Shown here: in pieces, positions 8,636 to 18,867 of the stretch
Position numbering within the stretch: position 1 is the first letter of the stretch
Layout: each line of letters begins with the position of its first letter
NCBI GenBank assembly: GCA_003427395.1
Contig: BFEA01000083.1
Location: 2,643,756 to 2,696,699 of the forward strand
Length of the DNA: 52,944 bases
Reading direction: 5' to 3'
Origin: Chara braunii
Lineage: Eukaryota; Streptophyta; Charophyceae; Charales; Characeae
Notes under the pieces: generated by a model
What the model was told of the DNA's origin: nothing
The model's database searches: none
The model's input: only the letters and a program-made list of their open reading frames with translations
Program-made: the position numbers and the translations under genes

Positions 8636-10194
8636 TCGCGGATGCTCTAAGTAGAAGAGCTGATTACTTTGGGGCAATTGTACATTACCTCGATATAGGG
8701 AAGGATCTGCAACAGAAGGTTAGAGAAGCCTACGCGCAGGACCCTATCTATAGTGACCTCCTCAAGAAGGTCAAGGAGGCCCCAGAGACTGAACCGAACT
8801 ACCGCACTACTGAGGGGTTGCTTTTTGAGAAGACTAATGTTTTTGACCGGCTGTGCATCCCNAATAGCGAAGAGATCCGTAGTTTGATTTTGGGGGAATG
8901 CCACGACACAGAGGGTCATTTCGGTTGGCAAAAGACTTTAGCCAATCTGATGCGCGCGTATACCTGGCCAGGGATGAAGAATGACTGCGTAGAGTATGTT
9001 CGCAGTTGTAAGGTTTGCCAACGCAACAAGAGTTCTACGAGCGCCCTGCTAGGTCTTCTCAGACCCTTGCCCATTCCGGATCAGCCGGGAGACTTAGTGT
9101 CCATAGACTTCATGGACACTCAAGTCAAGAGTAGGCATGGCAAGAGCCAAGTCATGGTCATAGTTGACCGTTTTAGTAAGTACGCAATTTTTGTCCCTTT
9201 GCCTTCAGAGGCACGTACTGATTTAGTCATACAGAGATTTTTTGACTGTTGGGTGAGTGAGAATGGAATCCCACTGTTTATAGTTAGCGATAGAGATAGT
9301 CGCTTTACTAGCCAGAACTGGCAAGAACTCATGGGAGTATATGGATCTAAGTTGTTGATGTCGTCCGACCGTCATCCAGAGACTACCGGTCAGACAGAGC
9401 AAATGAACAAGATCCTACAGCAAGTTCTGCGTATGTACATTAGGCCAGATGAGATTAACTGGGATGAGATGTTGCCTAAAGTAGCTAGTGTGTATAATAA
9501 CAACGTGCATTTATCCACCTGCCGCACTCCCAACGAACTGCACAAGTCCTTTAGACCGCGCAGACCGTTTGAGGGACTCAACCGGGATCAGATTCACAGA
9601 TTACCGCCCAGGACCAGGGAGTTTGCTGTACAACACGAGAAAGAACTAGCTACTGTTGTAGAGAACCTCAGGAAAGCCCAGCATAGGATGATAGAGCAAG
9701 CGAACAAACATCGTTGCCCCTCACAGTTTCAAGTAGGTGACTTAGTCTGGGTCAGTTCTAAGGAGTTTACACCTGAGGAGAACATCTCGCAGAAGTTACT
9801 GCCCACATATAGAGGACCGTGGCCCGTTCTAGAAGTCAAGGGCGGCGAAGATGGACTGTCATATACCATAGACCTTCCAGCACACCTCCACACTTACCCA
9901 GTTTTCCATGCATCAAAGTTGTTACCTTGTCAGACAAGTGATCAGTTTCCATCCCGTAGATCAATGATCCCACCGGATATGGATGGGAGATATGACATCG
10001 ATGGTATAGTGGCTGAAGATGTCTTCAGAAATGGAGGTAGGGGTCGTCCGCAAAAACAGTATAAGGTTCATTTTAGTTACCAAGAACCGGAAGACGACCG
10101 CTGGTTTACAAGATCTGAACTTCTAGAGACAGCTCCCGATATAGTCCGGGCCTACGAGAGACAACAGCGAGGTAAAGGTCCTGCCTTGGACTGA
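8627..10194 (+). pseudogene. pol: Element I Pol: integrase with chromodomain-like tail
   Basis: Begins with the last RNase H motif (VADALSR), then an HHCC zinc-binding domain (His codons 8902 and 8917, Cys codons 9007 and 9016) and a DDE catalytic core: Asp at 9106, Asp at 9289 and a Glu after exactly 35 intervening residues in TGQTE. The GPY/F module follows (GPWPVLEVK...HASKLLP). The tail (IVAEDVFRNGGRGRPQKQY..., DRWFTRSELLETAPDIVRAYE) resembles a chromodomain without the usual WEP motif. Integrase joins element DNA to the chromosome, and chromodomain tails in chromoviruses are thought to steer insertion to chromatin marks. It ends in TGA at 10192-10194, with one N at 8862. Confidence 0.92.
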
Positions 10195-10212
10195 AATTTT
10201 CTCGGAGGACCT

Positions 10213-10232
10213 CGAATTTAGGCCGGCGGGAG
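10213..10232 (+). promoter_or_regulatory. PPT-like block before element I 3' LTR
   Basis: The block TCGAATTTAGGCCGGCGGGAG ends directly before the 3' LTR (length here within one base). Near-identical blocks precede the 3' LTRs of elements II and III. It occupies the polypurine-tract position but is interrupted by pyrimidines. Confidence 0.5.
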
Positions 10233-11241
10233 TGAAACGGTATTCACCANNNNNNNNNNNNNNNNNNNNNNNNNNNNNNNNNNNNNNNNNNNNNNNNNNN
10301 NNNNNNNNNNNNNNNNNNNNNNNNNNNNNNNNNNNNNNNNNNNNNNNNNNNNNNNNNNNNNNNNNNNNNNNNNNNNNNNNNNNNNNNNNNNNNNNNNNNN
10401 NNNNNNNNNNNNNNNNNNNNNNNNNNNNNNNNNNNNNNNNNNNNNNNNNNNNNNNACCTGTAGGACCGCCAGTGGTAGGTAGGTTTTCGTAGGTCACAGG
10501 GTAGAAGGGAATCGAACTGTAGACCTGTAGGGTAGGAGTCTAAACAGTTCCGAAGTCGTAGTTGTAGGATGTTTGAAGGGTCAAGGTCGTAGCTGCTACT
10601 TACCTGAAGGGGCAAAGTCGTAGCTCCTACAGTACCGAAAGGCCAAGTTAGAGGTTTCTAGAAGTGGCCTTTCGGAGTAAGCCTGCGTTGAACAGAGGCA
10701 AGTGGTCAAGTGATGGTAGGCCACCTCGCTGAGTCAACAGTCCCAGTTAGGCAGTCCGGTCCTGTCCAGCAAGTACCGTCTGGGACTGTGAGCACCAGGG
10801 GCCAAGGGACACAGGGCAGACCAACGCAGCGCAGAAGTATAAATCAAGAGGCTGCGTCCAGCCAGTATTCATTCCTGCGGAAGCCATGCGGAAGCGCTGC
10901 CTTAGCAGCTTGTGCGAGGAGGTCTGCAGAAGGCCCGAAGACGGAGAGGGCGAGAGTGACGTACTGTAGCCATAGCAGTAGGGTAGCAGCGGCCATAGCC
11001 GCCATAGCTGTAGCTTAGGGGAAGAGTGTGTGTACTGTGTGTGTGTACTCGGTATTGCGTGTGGGACATCCAGGGTGATCCAGAGTGTGAACAGTGAGTG
11101 TTTGAGGCGCACAGTCGCCATAGCCAGTGGAAGCGAACTTACCTGGAAGACATATCCCTGTGTACTGTGTGGGCGCAAGTCACCAGTTGTGTGCTGCTGT
11201 TCACGTGCATGAGAAGTGTGAATAAGTCGAGTCTGATTGCA
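10233..11241 (+). repeat. Element I 3' LTR (with N gap)
   Basis: Matches 2086-2985. It begins TGAAACGG and ends TGATTGCA, followed by tcct (11242-11245), the second copy of the target duplication. N gap 10250-10455 hides its first fifth, so the length is uncertain. A TATA box lies at 10838-10844. Confidence 0.93.
10250..10455. other. Assembly gap (206 N)
   Basis: Run of N inside the 3' LTR of element I. Open frames spanning it are meaningless. Confidence 0.99.
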
Positions 11242-11245
11242 TCCT

Positions 11246-12148
11246 TTAACCTGTCCTCTCTCGCTCTTCCTCACGAGATCCCTGTCTTGGTTCCCTTGTC
11301 TCACTCTGCATGCTCACTCCCTACTTATGAGGATCTACTATGAATGTTACTCACTGATGTCTACTACTAACCCCTCTACTTCTACTAATAATGCTGGCGC
11401 AGCTATGGCTGCTTCTGCCAGTCAGCGCCCAGCCTCTTCTTCNCACTGATGTCTACTACTAACCCCTCTACTTCTACTAATAATGCTGGCGCAGCTATGG
11501 CTGCTTCTGCCAGTCAGCGCCCAGCCTCTTCTTCCTCTACTTGCGCAGCTTCCAGCCAGCGCATTCTCCCTGCATGCTAGTGCACAAGTGCTTCAAAACT
11601 TCCACGCATCAGTGCCAGTGGAGATCTGTCGTGTGGGGAGGCTGGCCTGGTCTCTTATAATGCTGGCCTCCCTTCGCGAGGTTTGAATCAGTCTTCCTTG
11701 GGTCTTTCCGCAGCCCCAGACCACTGCAGAATGTGTCCCAGTATCTTTCCCTCAGGGTCTGATGTTGCGGCCTTTAGGCCTGAATTTTGGACTTTTGGTC
11801 TGAATCTGGACTGTCTATTGGACTTTGACTTGGACTGGGACTCTACCCCATCGACTACCGTTGGAACAGACACAACTTTTGCACGAACAGACACATCTAC
11901 TGCACGAACAGACATGACTTGCACAGCCCCCTGGACGAACATATGTGACTCTCACAATTGAATGCTGCACCTGTTCGTCCTGGGGCACGACTGTGACCTT
12001 TGACACAGCTCCTCACTTCAGTTAGGATGTGACTTTTGACCCACTGAACATGTATTTCGATCTGCTTTTCACGAATTGAGCTGTGGGCGAGTGGGCCCCA
12101 TTATGCTGCGTGCGTCATTCAGGGTCTGAGCAGGTAAAGACCCTTTTA
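11246..12148 (-). repeat. Element II 3' LTR, proximal part
   Basis: Continues the LTR interrupted at 2085 and matches 19167-19978. It contains a 92 bp exact tandem duplication (11352-11443 and 11444-11535) with an N at the junction that the other LTR lacks. A minus-strand TATA box lies at 11655-11659. CGAACAGACA-like motifs repeat at ~22 bp spacing (11864, 11885, 11907). Confidence 0.92.
11352..11535. repeat. 92 bp exact tandem duplication with N at junction
   Basis: Two identical 92 bp units meet at an N (11443). The sister LTR at ~19274 has one unit. A gap-closing artefact is more likely than a biological duplication. Confidence 0.8.
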
Positions 12149-12187
12149 CTCTCGCCGACCTAGTTTCGAAGTCCTCCGAGAAAACCT

Positions 12188-13561
12188 TCATCTATCTATG
12201 ATGCTTATTCCTCTTCTGGCTCCTTCATAAGCAGATACAATAGGAGGTGCAGACTCAATCAATTCTTCTCTTGTGAACCAGCGATCTTCACTTGGGTCAT
12301 GATATGCAAATCTTACTTTATATTGTCGTTGGGGTTTGCCTCTGCGTCCAGTTTGAAAAGTACTTTCAGCAATAATCTTGTCCACATCATATTTCTCATC
12401 CGTACTAGGAGGAATCGCCGATCTGCGACTGGGAAACAACTCGTTCGTCACGCAAGGTAAGAGCTTTGAGGTGTGAAACACAGGATACGTATGTAAATGC
12501 AGAGGAAGCTCAATTACGTAAAAAGGTCCATCCACATCTCCAATCACATCTAGAACCTGCCAAGGTCCTTTGTAAGCTGGTAGCAATTTTTGGGAAATGT
12601 TCTCCTCAGGAATGAACTCTGTAGACTTAACCCATACCAGATCACCTACAGCAAACTAAGGTGGTCTTCTGTGTTTATTTGCCTGTTCTATCATTTGATG
12701 TTGTGCTTTTAGTATATTTTCCTTTACTTTCTCAAGGTCTTTTTGATATTGGATCGCAAATTCACTTCTTTCTAGTGGAAGTTTTTGTACTTGATCCGGG
12801 TTCAAGCGATGGATAGGTCTGCGTGAACGCCACCCCAAATGCAATTCCATCGGAGTCTTGCACGTAGACAGGTGAACAGAGTTATTATAGGCACTAGCAA
12901 CTTTAGGCAAATGCTCGTCCGAGTCAATCTGGTCGGGACGTATGTACATACGCAGAGTTTGCTGCAAAATCTTGTTCATTTGCTCAGTCTGGCCATTTGT
13001 CTCAGGGTGTCGATTTGATGACATAGTCAACTTAGAGCCATGAACGTTCATTAGTTGCTGCCATTGTTCACTCGTGAACTGCGAATCTCTGTCACTTACA
13101 ATCGTTAGAGGATGTTCATAATCCTTCACTTAGTGGTTAAAGAATTCCCGGATTACCAATTTTGTTTTTGCTTCCGCTGGCAATGCTACAAAGACAACAT
13201 ACTTCCTAAACCTGTCAACTATGACCATAACTTGCGTTTTTTCATTCCTGCTTTTCACTTTAGTATCCATAAAATCAATGGACATAGAGTCTCCTGGACC
13301 TGTTGGAATTGGCAAAGGCTTCAATAGACCAAGGGGAGGCTGGGTAGTGCTCTTATTTCGTTGGCACACTTGACAACCCTGCACATAAGCGATGCAGTCG
13401 GGTTTCATACGAGGCCAAGTGTAGGAACGCAAAAGGTTCGCATACGTCTTCTTCCATCCAAAATGGCCTTCGGTGTCATGGCATTCACCCAAGATCAGAC
13501 TTTTGATCTCTTCCACATTTGGAATACAAAGCCTATCATGCACATCAGTCCGCTCAAACAA
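12188..13561 (-). pseudogene. pol: Element II integrase with chromodomain-like tail
   Basis: Read on the minus strand from 13561: HHCC domain (ECHDTEGHFGWKK, CQVCQRNK), DDE core (SIDFMD, IVSDRDSQF, HPETNGQTE), GPY/F module (GPWQVLDVI) and a chromodomain-like tail (DRWFTREELIESAPPIVSAYE), ending at 12188. All segments are in one frame but are cut by stops at 13130-13132 (Trp position in other family members) and 12656-12658 (Gln position, CAG to TAG). It catalysed integration in an intact ancestor. It is in the same frame as the upstream RT and RNase H segments. Confidence 0.9.
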
Positions 13562-13567
13562 TAGTCC

Positions 13568-14056
13568 TTATGTAATTCGATAGTTAGGAAACTCTTGTGG
13601 CGCTTCCTGCATACGCTTAATCATAGCGCCATAAACAGGATCTGTGGAATACGCTTTTCTAATCTTCTCTTGCACATCGGCGCCCACATCTAAATATGTT
13701 ACAATGGCACCGAAGAAATCAGATTTTCGACTTAATGCATCAGCAACAACATTATATTTCCCCTTTAGTGGCTTAAGTTCAAAGTCATACTGATCAATCT
13801 CAGCGGCCCACCTAGTTAATTCAGGCGTCATCCGGGCCTGTGTTTTAAGCCAGCAAAGTATCTCATGATCTGAGTACACTTTGAAGCGGCGTCCTAAGAG
13901 ATAGTGTCGCCAGTGATCTCGAGCTTCGCGGAGAGCAAACAACTCCCTCTCATACGTAGAAGCGGCGACTTTCTCATTAGGCAGTCGTCGGGACATAAAT
14001 TCAACACGCCTGTATCCATTCCCGTCGTCCTGTTGGAGTACAGCGCCTATCCCGTA
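13568..14056 (-). pseudogene. pol: Element II RNase H
   Basis: Continues the RT frame after a stop at 14057-14059 (Gln of the DASQYGIG motif, CAG to TAG). Motifs: GVLQQDDGNGY-like start, YERELFALREA, SDHEILCWL and VADALSR, carrying the acidic residues of RNase H. A further stop at 13568-13570 separates it from the integrase. The N-terminal catalytic Asp lies before the upstream stop, so the domain itself is split. Confidence 0.88.
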
Positions 14057-15204
14057 CTAACCGGCGTCGATTGTGACGACAAAGGGCAAAGAAGGATCAA
14101 CAACCTTCAAAACCGGATAATTAATTAGACATCTCTTTAGACGTTTGAATGAAGCCGTACAATCTGAATCCCACTTCCATATGGTTTCTTTCTTCAACAA
14201 TCTGCGAAGGGGTGTAGCAATTATTGTGAAGTGTCTAACGAACTTCCGATAATAGTTGGCTAGCCCAAGGAACGACCGCAACTCAGTTAAAGGGCGGGGG
14301 TTAGGCCAATTGCGAATTGCTGCAATCTTTGCGTCTTCCGGTTTGATCCCATCACCATCAAGCACATGTCCCAGATATAAAACCCGACACTTAGCCCACT
14401 CACACTTCTTGGAGTTCAATTGCAAATTTGCCTCACGTAATTTATTTAGCACAAGTCGAAGGTGCTCACAATGTTCTTTCAGATCTTTACTAAAAATCAA
14501 AATATCATCAAGATATACGACAACAAATTTATCAAGCCATTCACGAAAAAGTTCATTCATCGTTCGCTGGAAAGTCGCAGGTGCATTAGTAAGACCAAAG
14601 GGCAACACAATGAACTCATAGTGCCCATACCTTGTACGAAAGGCAGTCTTGTATTGGTCTTCTGGTTCTACCTCAATCTGATGGTAGCCAGACTTCAAAT
14701 CAATCTTAGTGAAGTACTTGCTTCCTTGAACTCGATCCAACAAACATCGATTCTGGGTAATGGCTCAGCATTCTTAATAGTTATATCATTTAATCTCCTA
14801 TAATTTATACACATGCGGACCCTGCCATCTTTCTTTGGCACAAATAGCACTAGCGCACCATAAGGCGAGGAGCTAGGCCTTATCCATCCCTTTTCCAGCA
14901 TTTCATCGAGCTCGGTTCGCAGTTCATCCAATTGTTTGGGGGACACTCTATATATAGGCCCCTTAGGAATCTGACTTCCTGGTACAATCTCAATGCGATG
15001 TTTGATTGGTCGTTCCACCACACCGCTCGGGGCCTCTACCACATCTGCAAATTCTTTCAAAATCTTTTCAACTTCTGGGGACTTTGCCTCTTCTTTGGCT
15101 TCTTCCTTCACCGGGTGCACATATGCTACAAACACTTGATCATACAAATTATATTTCTTTACATGGCGAGCGAACGCGGGGGCACTCATACAACAATGAG
15201 CCAA
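14057..15204 (-). pseudogene. pol: Element II reverse transcriptase
   Basis: Two overlapping frames. The first (15204 to 14695) has the link from protease and the RT fingers ([30 protein letters not shown]). A frameshift near 14740 moves into the second (14743 to 14057), with [30 protein letters not shown] and an intact catalytic YLDD at 14504-14515, then thumb and connection. The active site survives, but the frame does not. The sequence is close to element III across its whole length. Confidence 0.9.
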
Positions 15205-15838
15205 GTTGCTTTCCTTACCAGATTCGTGGAATAGGCGGATTTTCTTCTTTCCACCCTGCGGACTTGGGAACCAACACTGATGATATCTGCATCTGCAGCT
15301 TCACCCCAATCCAGGCCTAAAAGAATGTCAAAAGGGAGACTATCTTCCACCAAGAGAGTCAGAGAGTGGAGAACGCGTTCCACCTTCCCCTCTGCTTCGA
15401 GCCGGAAGTATGTCTGGATCCGTTCAACATATCTATCCATTACAGTCTCAGTACTATTTGCTAATTTACTAACTAGGGGCTCATCTAACTGTTTTACCGT
15501 AAGTCCGAGTCGCAGCTTTTGCAAACCCTTTTTGCTTGTATAGCTGCGCGTTGACCCGCTGTCAATCATACCTCCAACTCTTACTTTATTTACCTCTAGA
15601 TCTGCAATTATTAGTTGCCCTCTCTGTTTTTTCATTTCGACCCAGGCTTTGCGACGAGTGACCAGCTCATCACTTATGCCTGCGAGGGATCCACCTAGAG
15701 AGGTACATACACTAACTACCTGTGGACAGCTAACTAGGTGGGTGTCGCTTACTTTTTCAGCTTCTGCCAGTGGAACCTTCGGATGGGAGGATGTCTTTCT
15801 ATTTACATCCGAAGTTCCGATAGAGGCAACTGAAACCT
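15186..15838 (-). pseudogene. pol: Element II protease and Pol N-terminus
   Basis: The Pol frame is open across the Gag stop: codons in the -1 frame relative to Gag run from 15842 without a stop to the protease. The retropepsin is reached at ATG 15635 (MKKQRGQLIIADLE), with active site DSGS (GAC at 15561-15563) and second motif LPFDILLG. A frameshift near 15200-15280 cuts it from RT. The open -1 overlap in this copy is the best evidence that family A used a -1 Gag-Pol arrangement. I saw no canonical slippery heptamer. Confidence 0.85.
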
Positions 15839-17963
15839 CTACTGGTTGTTCCCTTTTAGTACCTTATAATCTGGGCAATAGGGAACAATGTGGTTGGGGT
15901 CACCACATTTAAGGCAATGGTCGGCAACTTTTCTATCTTGCCAAAGTTTTTCTGTAATCCCCAATTTCTTCCAAGGTTCCCCTTCGGGTAGACCTGGATG
16001 AGGTGGATGTGGCTTATCCCAGTTGTTATACCAAGTGCCTCGTCCTCTACCCCAAGTGGAGTTGAAACCTCGGCCACCTTGCGAGGGACCATTGCCCCTT
16101 CCTCCCACGTAGTAGCTACCTTCGCCACCACCCCTCTGGGTACCGGGTCCTCTTCCTCCACGTCCGCGGCCTCCTCTTCCTCGACCACGTCCTCTGCCTT
16201 GTCGCCCTCCCCCGCGGGCTGCAACGGCCGCGTACTCCCCCTCCTGAACTACCGTGCCGTTGGGTCCTCCCTCCAGACCATAATCTATCTGTTCATAGGA
16301 GAGAGTCTCGACACCTCCTTCTTCTAAAGTAAGAAGGAGATTGTCTTTCCCAGGTATGTTCCCTGAGATAGTGCAGTTCTGCCACTTCTTACCTGCTTGC
16401 ACATCTTTCCAATAATGGCAGTAGTTAGCTTCAGCTAAGAAGCCAGCATGATCTATGGCAGAATTTTTCATATGTCATCCCCTCCTCCTTGGTACGGGGA
16501 TATAACTGAGTATGGAGAGGGTCGGGCAGTGCCCTAGCGAAATTATTGAGAATTTGAGTAGGAGTGAGTCCATGTTCAGCGCATTGTAGGAGTTCATCCA
16601 TCGTTGCTTTGAGTGCAGACACACTCTTCCATTTTCGATCCGCAATGTTTAATATCAACATTTTTGTTCTACGTGCCAAATTTTTATCCTCAAATCTTTC
16701 TCTGACAACTTTGTAGAAATCTTCAATTCTCGTTTGCTATGAGTATTCAATCATAGTTTGGCAGTTAGCTTCTTTTTGCAACGATATGGCGAAGCTCATT
16801 GCGTCGCCGACCATACACGAAGTGGCCATCAAGACTCTGTCCCAATACGGAATGCGCTGTCCGTATACATAAGACTCTACGGCAGCAATCCAATGTAAGA
16901 CACTCTCCTCGTTCTTGCCTGTGTAAGTCCACGACACTTTGACTTTAATTTTTCTCACATCCCCACTTTCTTCTCGTTGCACTCCCTTTCCTTTTTTGTC
17001 TCCATCTCCCCCATCTCCGCCTCCATCTCCTCCTCCTCCTCCGTTGCCGCGAATTATCTTTTCAATTACGGCGGGAGTGAAGGTTTGATTAATGTGATCA
17101 TCTAATTTCTGAATATATGACTGCACATGTTGATCAACACCCTTTGCGGACTTTTGCAGGAAGGTATTCCAGATTCCCTCAAATTCGTATTGGTGGGTCT
17201 CAACTTTCTGCAATGTTTTGTTCATTATTGCTAATTCTTGCTTTGTATGGAGGACCGTTTCTGTCAGGAGGGCAAGTTGTTCTTCGGTTGCTATTTGCTT
17301 GTCTTTCTGGCTTTGCAACTCTTTTTGCAACCTCTCATCCACTGCCTGCAGTTTTTTTCTGTCTTCAAGCTCTTGTCGCTTTGCAGCCAACATTTTACTA
17401 TGCAATTCAGTTCGTTTTTCCTCCAGCAAGAGTTATTTTTCCCTTTGGTCTTCAATGGACGCAAGTTTTGCAATGAACGTATCTCTGTCCTCCTCCGTCT
17501 CTTCAATCTGATCACTGGAGTATGCATACTTATCATACCAATCCAGCAGTTTAACTTGAAGTCCTCCACCTGTTTGGCTACTTTCCCCCATGTCTGTCCG
17601 TCGCCGGATGAGCCTGTCATTAGCAGGTTCAACTTCTTCTTCTATAGTCTTTAGTTCCTCCTTCAACTCCTTTTCTAACTTTTCTTTCATTTCCTTTTTC
17701 ATTCTTCCCTCTTCCATCTGCACTTTCTTCTTTATTTCTTCTTCTTTTTGTCTCTTTCTTTCTTCTTTCTCTTTCTTCTTCTCGGCTTGCCGGCGTTCTA
17801 CTTCAGCCTGGTCTGCAGCCGAGGGCCCTGGCTTCACAGTGTCGGATCTCATCATCATACGGGAGGTGCATATCCTCCCGAAGCCCAGGGGAAAGAAGAC
17901 TCTGAACAATGGGCCCAACAAAACTGAGAGGGCCAGTAAGCCTTGCATAGGGTAATCATCCAT
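15839..17963 (-). pseudogene. gag: Element II Gag (broken)
   Basis: Start chosen at the ATG at 17963 (MDDYPMQGLLALSV), matching elements I and III. Order: hydrophobic N-terminus ending FPLGFGR, Glu/Lys coiled coil, capsid-like region (KIKVKVSWTYTGKNEES..., ATMDELLQCAEHGL), Gly/Arg-rich segment and a CCHC knuckle (CLKCGDPNHIVPYC, 15875-15916). Interruptions: TAA at 17433-17435, TAG at 16737-16739 (a Gln codon in element III) and an ~8-base deletion near 16450-16460 that shifts frame. It ends with TAG at 15839-15841. Gag would form the particle shell and bind RNA. Confidence 0.9.
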
Positions 17964-18852
17964 GATGGAACACAGCGCAGGTACCCCTCCACTGGCCCCA
18001 CCAAGTAGGTACCCCACTGATTTTCCTTTGTTTAATCTTACGTGAATGGGATTCTGCTCTGTTTTTTTTTTTTTCAAACTCTGGATATCGCTGCTTTAGG
18101 AATAACGCATTTCAGAGAATATCAATATACAATAGGTCCTTTTTTTTTTTTTTTTTACTCGCTGTCTGTGTCTCACTCGATTACCACCTATCTCTCTCTC
18201 CTTTTGGTCTGGCTTTGTCTTTTTTTTGTTTTGTTTTCCTTTGATTAACTCTTGTTTGTCTGTCCTCCTGCGCAGGGAGTAGCTGGAGTGTTCTCTATGT
18301 CAGATGCCCTGGACGATAATTCAATCACAGATCATTTCTTCCCAGTTCGACTATACCTTATATCTTACTTGCAACTTGACGTGACAATCTGCTACAACCC
18401 CCAGCTTTCTCCCATCTTTACTAACTCCTATAGCGCAGATGTCAGGACGACAGGACCAGACAAGGACTCTGACCAGCTCTCAACTCTGACGTGCCCAGAC
18501 ACTTGAGTCCTGACCTTCAGACCAGACCAGACCAGACCGAGTGTAGACCAGACAGCAGCAGCGACCACCAGAGATGAGGGGAAGCAGAGGTACTCGACAC
18601 ACACTCGGAGCCAGGTAAGGGGTAAGAAGTTCTTCTCTCTTCTGAAGTCGTCGATGAAGTCTCCTCGATCGCTCCATGCTCTACGCGCAGGTAAGATCTC
18701 CTCCTTAGCCCCTTCCACTTCGGCTTTCTACTCCCTCCTAATCCCAACCACCTCTCTTCTCACACTTCCACCATAGCCAGCATCTTCAAGCCAGCATATC
18801 CTCCTCACCGGCCTTACTCATGCCAGCACTTCAGTAAGCGCAACAAGTTACT
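17964..18852 (-). other. Element II untranslated leader
   Basis: Lies between the Gag start and the PBS on the minus strand. It contains long T runs (18062-18073, 18140-18156) and no conserved open frame. The part at ~18430-18850 is homologous to 23843-24215 in element III, which fixes the region as the family A leader. The structured RNA module of elements I, V and VI was not found here. Confidence 0.75.
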
Positions 18853-18864
18853 GCTCCGATACCA
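18853..18864 (-). promoter_or_regulatory. Primer-binding site of element II
   Basis: TGGTATCGGAGC on the minus strand, three bases inside the 5' LTR edge (18868). Same initiator tRNA-Met type as element I. Confidence 0.88.
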
Positions 18865-18867
18865 AAT

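Larger units (their letters stand above)
2086..11241 (+). mobile_element. Element I: family B chromovirus-like Ty3 retrotransposon
   Basis: Plus-strand element of about 9.2 kb (length includes a 206 bp N gap). Order: 5' LTR 2086-2985, PBS 2987-2998, long leader, gag, protease, RT, RNase H, integrase with chromodomain-like tail, PPT-like block, 3' LTR 10233-11241. The 4 bp tcct flanks it at 2082-2085 and 11242-11245. The uninterrupted target exists in the same window, in the other LTR of element II near 19162-19170. Over the roughly 790 comparable bases I count about five LTR differences, so this is the youngest insertion. Even so, gag and pol contain frameshifts and stops. Confidence 0.95.

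Noticed and set aside
10123-10615. Open frames spanning the N gap
   Set aside because: Mostly unknown residues; the flanking parts belong to the LTR.
15830-15870. Canonical -1 slippery heptamer at the Gag-Pol junction
   Set aside because: The AAAAGGG near the stop in element II does not fit XXXYYYZ and is changed in element III.
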